From Paractinoplanes abujensis (GTDB lineage Bacteria; Actinomycetota; Actinomycetes; Mycobacteriales; Micromonosporaceae), in the NCBI RefSeq assembly GCF_014204895.1, contig NZ_JACHMF010000001.1, positions 3,968,001-4,032,000 on the forward strand: 64,000 nt of DNA, in the 5' to 3' direction. This document shows positions 60,895 to 64,000 of this stretch, piece by piece (position 1 is the stretch's first letter; each line of letters begins with the position of its first letter). Below the pieces are notes generated by a model. The model made no database searches, was not told the origin of the DNA, and saw only the letters and a list, made by a program, of their open reading frames with translations. Both the position numbers and the translations under genes were made by a program.

Positions 60895-61286
60895 GATGCG
60901 CCTCTCCCACCACGTCGGCTACGGCATGCCGTCCAAGTCTGCCAGAGCTTGCCCAGGCGGCGCCGGGCGACGCTGCAACCGGGTCACCGGCCCCCGATCG
61001 AGTCGGCCCGGCGCCTCCCGGCTCCCCCTATGCGATTCATTCTCAGGTCTGTGTTTAGGACATAAACTCTACGGCGGATCACCTCGCCTCTCAGCGTTCA
61101 AGATCGTGGCAATGTGGACTTGACGACGCCACGGAAAATGTCGCCGCAACGGGATTAGCGAATTGACCGGGTGGGGACTCCTACGAGCATCGACGGCCGC
61201 CGCCGACGACAACTGTGAGTAACCATCGACCGGCGAGGGGCCGCGCTGCCTCAGTGCAGCGAGCACCACGCCCGGAGGACATTGCC
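60895..61286. other. Intergenic region with second GTTTA-N5-TAAAC dyad
   Basis: About 390 bases between the divergent tetR and BrkB genes. It contains GTTTA-GGACA-TAAAC at 61053-61067. The bases just before the BrkB start hold CGGAGGAC as the ribosome site. I see no further gene or clear promoter. Confidence 0.45.
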
Positions 61287-62348
61287 ATGAACTCTGACCG
61301 GAGACCGGCCCGCGACGACCTCGACCTCGACGCGGCCGCCACCACCAAGACCGGCGACGACAGGCCGAACGACCTGACCGCCGTCTCCCCCGATGCCGGC
61401 CCCGACAATCCGGCCAAGCTCGGCGGCAAGGGTCTGTTCGCCGCACTGAAGCGCACCTTCAAGCAGTTCTCGCAGGACAACGTGTCGGATTGGGCGGCCG
61501 CCCTGACCTACTACGGCGTGTTGTCGATCTTCCCCGGCGTGCTCGTGCTCGTCTCCGTGCTCGGCATGCTCAGCAACAACGGCCAGCAGACGGTCCAGGA
61601 AGCAGTCGGGCAGGTCGCCCCCAACGAGCAGCTGCAGAACCTCGTCCAGACAGTGCTCGGGCAGGTCAAGGATCCGGGGACCGCCGGCATCGCTGCCGTC
61701 ATCGGTATCGTCGCCGCGTTCTGGTCCGCGTCCGGCTACATCGCGGCGTTCATGCGGGCGTCCAACGCCATCTACGACGTACCCGAGGGCCGTCCGATCT
61801 GGAAGACGCTGCCGATCCGGGTCGGCGTCACCGCGGTCGTCGGCCTGATGCTGGTCGTCTCGGTGGCCATCGTCATCCTCACCGGCGACCTGGCCCGGGT
61901 GGTCGGCGACCAGATCGGTCTCGGTTCGGCCGCGGTCACCACCTGGAACATCGCCAAGTGGCCGGTGCTGATCATCCTGGTCGGCCTCATGTTCGCGATC
62001 CTCTACTGGGCCTCGCCCAACGCCAAGACCGGCGGGTTCCGCTGGGTCAGCCCGGGCGGCATCTTCGCCGTCATGCTGTGGCTGCTGGCCTCGGTCGCGT
62101 TCGCGATCTACCTCGCCAACTTCGCCAACTACAACAAGACGTACGGGGCCCTCGGCGGTGTCATCGCCTTCCTCGTCTGGCTGTGGATCAGCAACATCGC
62201 CGTCCTGCTCGGCGCCGAGCTCGACGCCGAACTCGAACGCGGCCGCGCCATCGCCGCCGGTCAGGACCCCACCGATGAGCCGTTCCTCCAGCTGCGCGAC
62301 GACCGCAAGATCAAGAAGGGCAGCGAGCAAGGCCTCGGCTCCGCCTGA
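61287..62348 (+). CDS. YihY/BrkB-family membrane protein
   Basis: Integral membrane protein (353 aa) of the YihY/BrkB (ribonuclease BN-like) family. After a charged N-terminus the family start is seen (DNVSDWAAALTYYGVLSIFP near residue 70), followed by about six transmembrane segments and the conserved PNAKTGGFRWVSPGG near residue 247. The family is of uncertain function, possibly a transporter. ATG 61287 has CGGAGGAC upstream. It heads a cluster of small envelope proteins on the same strand. Confidence 0.85.
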   Translation: MNSDRRPARDDLDLDAAATTKTGDDRPNDLTAVSPDAGPDNPAKLGGKGLFAALKRTFKQFSQDNVSDWAAALTYYGVLSIFPGVLVLVSVLGMLSNNGQQTVQEAVGQVAPNEQLQNLVQTVLGQVKDPGTAGIAAVIGIVAAFWSASGYIAAFMRASNAIYDVPEGRPIWKTLPIRVGVTAVVGLMLVVSVAIVILTGDLARVVGDQIGLGSAAVTTWNIAKWPVLIILVGLMFAILYWASPNAKTGGFRWVSPGGIFAVMLWLLASVAFAIYLANFANYNKTYGALGGVIAFLVWLWISNIAVLLGAELDAELERGRAIAAGQDPTDEPFLQLRDDRKIKKGSEQGLGSA

Positions 62349-62383
62349 CCGCATCGGCAAGACGCCAACTCGGGAGACCGGCC

Positions 62384-62578
62384 ATGAAGTTGATGGTGAA
62401 GAAGATCAGCCACGGGCAGCTGCAGTTCCTCCTGCTCGCCCCCACCGGCCGGGTCGTCGCCAGCAGCACGTCCCGCACCCGGAGACGCTCGGCGGCGGAG
62501 GCCACCGCGTCCGTCCGGAACGTACGACCCACGCCTCCGAGAGGGGATGAACACCATGTCGCAAGAATCATTTCGTGA
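62384..62578 (+). CDS. Small DUF1508/YegP-like protein
   Basis: Short protein (64 aa). The first part reads as the beta-hairpin of the DUF1508/YegP family (LQFLLLAPTGRVVASS), then a helix (SAAEATASVRN); the second half is less conserved. ATG 62384 has CGGGAGACC upstream. It overlaps the start of the holin-family gene by 23 bases. The assignment is tentative. Confidence 0.5.
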   Translation: MKLMVKKISHGQLQFLLLAPTGRVVASSTSRTRRRSAAEATASVRNVRPTPPRGDEHHVARIIS

Positions 62579-62984
62579 GCCGCCGCCGTCGTCAGCCTCC
62601 ACGTCCGATCTGGTCAGCCAGGCCGCCGCGCAGGTGTCGACGCTGGTGCGCGACGAACTGGCGCTGGCCAAACTGGAGCTGACCGAGAAGGGCAAGCGGG
62701 CCGGTCTGGGCGGCGGCCTGTTCGGAGGCGCCGCGGTCCTCGCCCTGTACGGGCTGGGCCTGCTGCTGGTCCTCGCCGTCGTCCTGCTCGACCTGGCCTG
62801 GCCGCTCTGGCTGGCCGTCCTGGTCGTGATGGTGGTCGTTTTCGCCGCGGCCGGAGTCGCAGCCCTGCTGGGCAAGCAGAAGCTCGCGGCGGCGACACCG
62901 CCGATGCCCAGCGACGCCATCGCCAGCGCCCAGGCCGATGTGCAAACCGTGAAGAACGCCGTCCAGGAAGGACGCTCGTCATGA
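62556..62984 (+). CDS. Phage-holin-III-like (DUF1469) membrane protein
   Basis: Small membrane protein (142 aa) of the actinobacterial holin-superfamily-III/DUF1469 group. An amphipathic N-terminal helix (QVSTLVRDELALAKLEL) precedes two transmembrane segments (about 55-110). Despite the name, these proteins are chromosomal and found with DUF3618 and DUF4235 genes, probably acting in the envelope. I chose ATG 62556, which has GAGAGGGG at proper spacing; ATG 62547 is an alternative. The stop overlaps the next start (ATGA). Confidence 0.8.
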   Translation: MSQESFREPPPSSASTSDLVSQAAAQVSTLVRDELALAKLELTEKGKRAGLGGGLFGGAAVLALYGLGLLLVLAVVLLDLAWPLWLAVLVVMVVVFAAAGVAALLGKQKLAAATPPMPSDAIASAQADVQTVKNAVQEGRSS

Positions 62985-63337
62985 CCGACCCCGACACGCC
63001 CACCGATCCGGAGCAGCTACGTGCCGAGATCGAACAGACCCGCGCCGAGCTCGGCGAGACGGTGCAGGAACTCGCGGCCAAGGCCGACGTCAAAGCCCGC
63101 GCCAAGCAGGCGGCCGGTGACACCGCGGCCAAGGTGCGCCAGAAGCTCAGCGACGTCAAGGGTCAAGCCGGGCAGGCCACCGGCGCAGTAGCCGAGCGGG
63201 CTTCGACGGTCAAACAGCAACTCGCCGGCTCCGACCTGCCCGCCCCCATGCGCCGGCCCTTGCCGCTGGCCGCCATCGCCGCCGCAGTGGCCGCCGTAGT
63301 CGTCGTCATCGTCGTGGCCCGGCGGAGGACAGCATGA
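62981..63337 (+). CDS. DUF3618-domain protein
   Basis: Protein of 118 aa with the DUF3618 signature (EQLRAEIEQTRAELGETVQEL, in part) in the first 35 residues, an Ala/Lys-rich helical middle similar to LEA-type stress proteins, and one C-terminal transmembrane helix (about 94-114) followed by arginines. It overlaps both neighbours by 4 bases and is likely made with them in a fixed ratio. Confidence 0.85.
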   Translation: MTDPDTPTDPEQLRAEIEQTRAELGETVQELAAKADVKARAKQAAGDTAAKVRQKLSDVKGQAGQATGAVAERASTVKQQLAGSDLPAPMRRPLPLAAIAAAVAAVVVVIVVARRRTA

Positions 63338-63606
63338 GCGGTAAAGCCGCCAAGATCGCCTACAAGCCGGTCGGGTTGCTGCTCGGCGCGAGCGCCGGCG
63401 TCATCTCCGGTCTGATCTTCAAGCAGGTCTGGAAAATCGCCGGGCACGACGACGACGCGCCCAACGCCACCGACGAGGACCGCGGCTGGAGCGAGGTCCT
63501 GCTCGCCGCGGCGATTCAGGGCGCGATCTTCGCCGCCGTGAAGGCCACGGTCGAGCGGGCCGGCGCGGCCGGCATCCGCAAAGCCACCGGCCGATGGCCG
63601 GCCTGA
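63334..63606 (+). CDS. DUF4235-domain membrane protein
   Basis: Small membrane protein (90 aa) of the DUF4235 family. The pattern YKPVGLLLGASAGVISGLIF opens near residue 10, an acidic loop follows (GHDDDAPNATDEDR), then EVLLAAAIQGAIFAAVKATVERAG. It completes the holin-III/DUF3618/DUF4235 trio and begins at the DUF3618 stop (ATGA). Confidence 0.85.
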   Translation: MSGKAAKIAYKPVGLLLGASAGVISGLIFKQVWKIAGHDDDAPNATDEDRGWSEVLLAAAIQGAIFAAVKATVERAGAAGIRKATGRWPA

Positions 63607-63645
63607 GTCAACCCGGCAGACCGTCGAGGGGAAACCGGTTGTGGT

Positions 63646-63679
63646 GCCGCCTGACGAGCGCGAAAGCCTGTCAGGCGGC
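63646..63679. terminator. Hairpin between convergent genes
   Basis: GCCGCCTGAC (63646-63655) pairs exactly with GTCAGGCGGC (63670-63679) over a 14-base loop. It lies between the DUF4235 gene and the convergent secreted-protein gene and could terminate both. Confidence 0.5.
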
Positions 63680-63686
63680 GGCAGGC

Positions 63687-64000
63687 TCAGTCGCCGAGCG
63701 CGTAGACCCAGGCCGAGTCGATCGACCGGATCTGGGTGCCGCTGCTGTTGTAGGCGACGAGCCGGGCCTTGACCAAGCCGTTGCCGAACTGGCCGTCCCA
63801 CACCTCGACCGGCTTGACCGAAGCGACGACGCAGGGCCGGGCGCTCGTGGAGAACCGCGGGGTGTTGTTCTCGTCGACGATGTACACCCGGACCGTGGAG
63901 CACGCGCTCGGCCGGGCGTAGATGTGGCCGAACCCGGAGACGGTCTCGTAGCAGGCCTGGCCGGCCGGACACTCCGACGTCTGGTTGGAGATGCAGACAT
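63687..64000 (-). CDS. Cysteine-containing secreted-type protein, 5' end outside the window
   Basis: C-terminal 104 residues of a protein cut by the window edge. The segment has paired cysteines (CISNQTSECPAGQAC, SACSTV, RPCVV) and beta-strand-rich sequence ending IDSAWVYALGD, as in small disulphide-stabilised exported proteins. The signal peptide, if any, lies beyond the window. I do not recognise a family. Confidence 0.6.
   Translation of the reverse strand, partial: VCISNQTSECPAGQACYETVSGFGHIYARPSACSTVRVYIVDENNTPRFSTSARPCVVASVKPVEVWDGQFGNGLVKARLVAYNSSGTQIRSIDSAWVYALGD

Noticed and set aside
1..64000. tRNA, rRNA, CRISPR arrays, insertion sequences or prophage genes
   Set aside because: None was recognised. 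The holin-like gene at 62556 is of the chromosomal DUF1469 kind, found with DUF3618/DUF4235 genes, and is not evidence of a prophage.

Overview
The window is very GC-rich, densely packed actinobacterial DNA with strong G/C third-position bias, frequent GTG starts and ATGA/GTGA gene overlaps. The gene families present point to a soil actinomycete, most likely Micromonosporaceae (Actinoplanes-like): several TetR regulators, ECF and SigB-type sigma factors, RsbU/RsbW-type signalling, CheB and MCP proteins, a guanidine/urea carboxylase operon, and the DUF3618/DUF4235/holin-III module. The taxonomic placement is inference. I saw no rRNA, tRNA, CRISPR array, phage or insertion sequence.

Layout. 0.2-2.1 kb: a DedA protein and an acyltransferase-3. 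2.2-13.8 kb: a MerR regulator surrounded by hydrolases, an exporter, a monooxygenase, a methyltransferase and an LtrA-like protein. Most of these transcription units are preceded by near-identical MerR-type promoters: a TTGAC -35 box, a 19-bp spacer holding a GTGTT-N5-AACAC dyad, and a -10 box. 14-24 kb: a stress-signalling block (hybrid histidine kinase, OmpR regulator, CheB-like protein, MEDS/HATPase anti-sigma-like protein, two RsbU-like phosphatases, a SigB/SigF-type sigma factor) mixed with gene remnants; one phosphatase is cut by an in-frame stop. 24-31 kb: an MMPL exporter with its TetR, a DUF1905 protein, a TetR-GAP pair with a perfect 26-bp operator, a DHA2 drug exporter and a secreted fasciclin protein. 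31-35 kb: TetR plus alkane hydroxylase AlkB, then a secreted PQQ-type sugar dehydrogenase behind a LacI-type operator.

35-42.6 kb: a DUF4331/redoxin/beta-propeller operon, a DGPF protein with an ECF42-type sigma factor, and a solute-binding lipoprotein divergent from a chemoreceptor. 42.8-51.7 kb: a tightly coupled operon of APC permease, two DUF1989 proteins, a biotin-dependent urea/guanidine carboxylase, allophanate hydrolase and a TetR regulator. 52-56 kb: a lipoprotein, an animal-type haem peroxidase, and a second S33 hydrolase that carries the same MerR-type promoter as its paralogue 51 kb away. 56-64 kb: a Ser/Thr kinase with a DUF4232 sensor domain, two DUF2382 proteins, a TetR regulator, and a BrkB/holin/DUF3618/DUF4235 envelope-stress module, ending in a secreted protein cut by the window edge.

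The most interesting system is the candidate MerR regulon: six good and two weaker promoters of the same architecture, linking alpha/beta-hydrolases, an epoxide hydrolase/methyltransferase pair, a SnoaL-like protein, an LtrA protein and perhaps an amino-acid-type exporter and a peroxidase. The inducer and purpose are unknown; detoxification or remodelling of a small molecule would fit.
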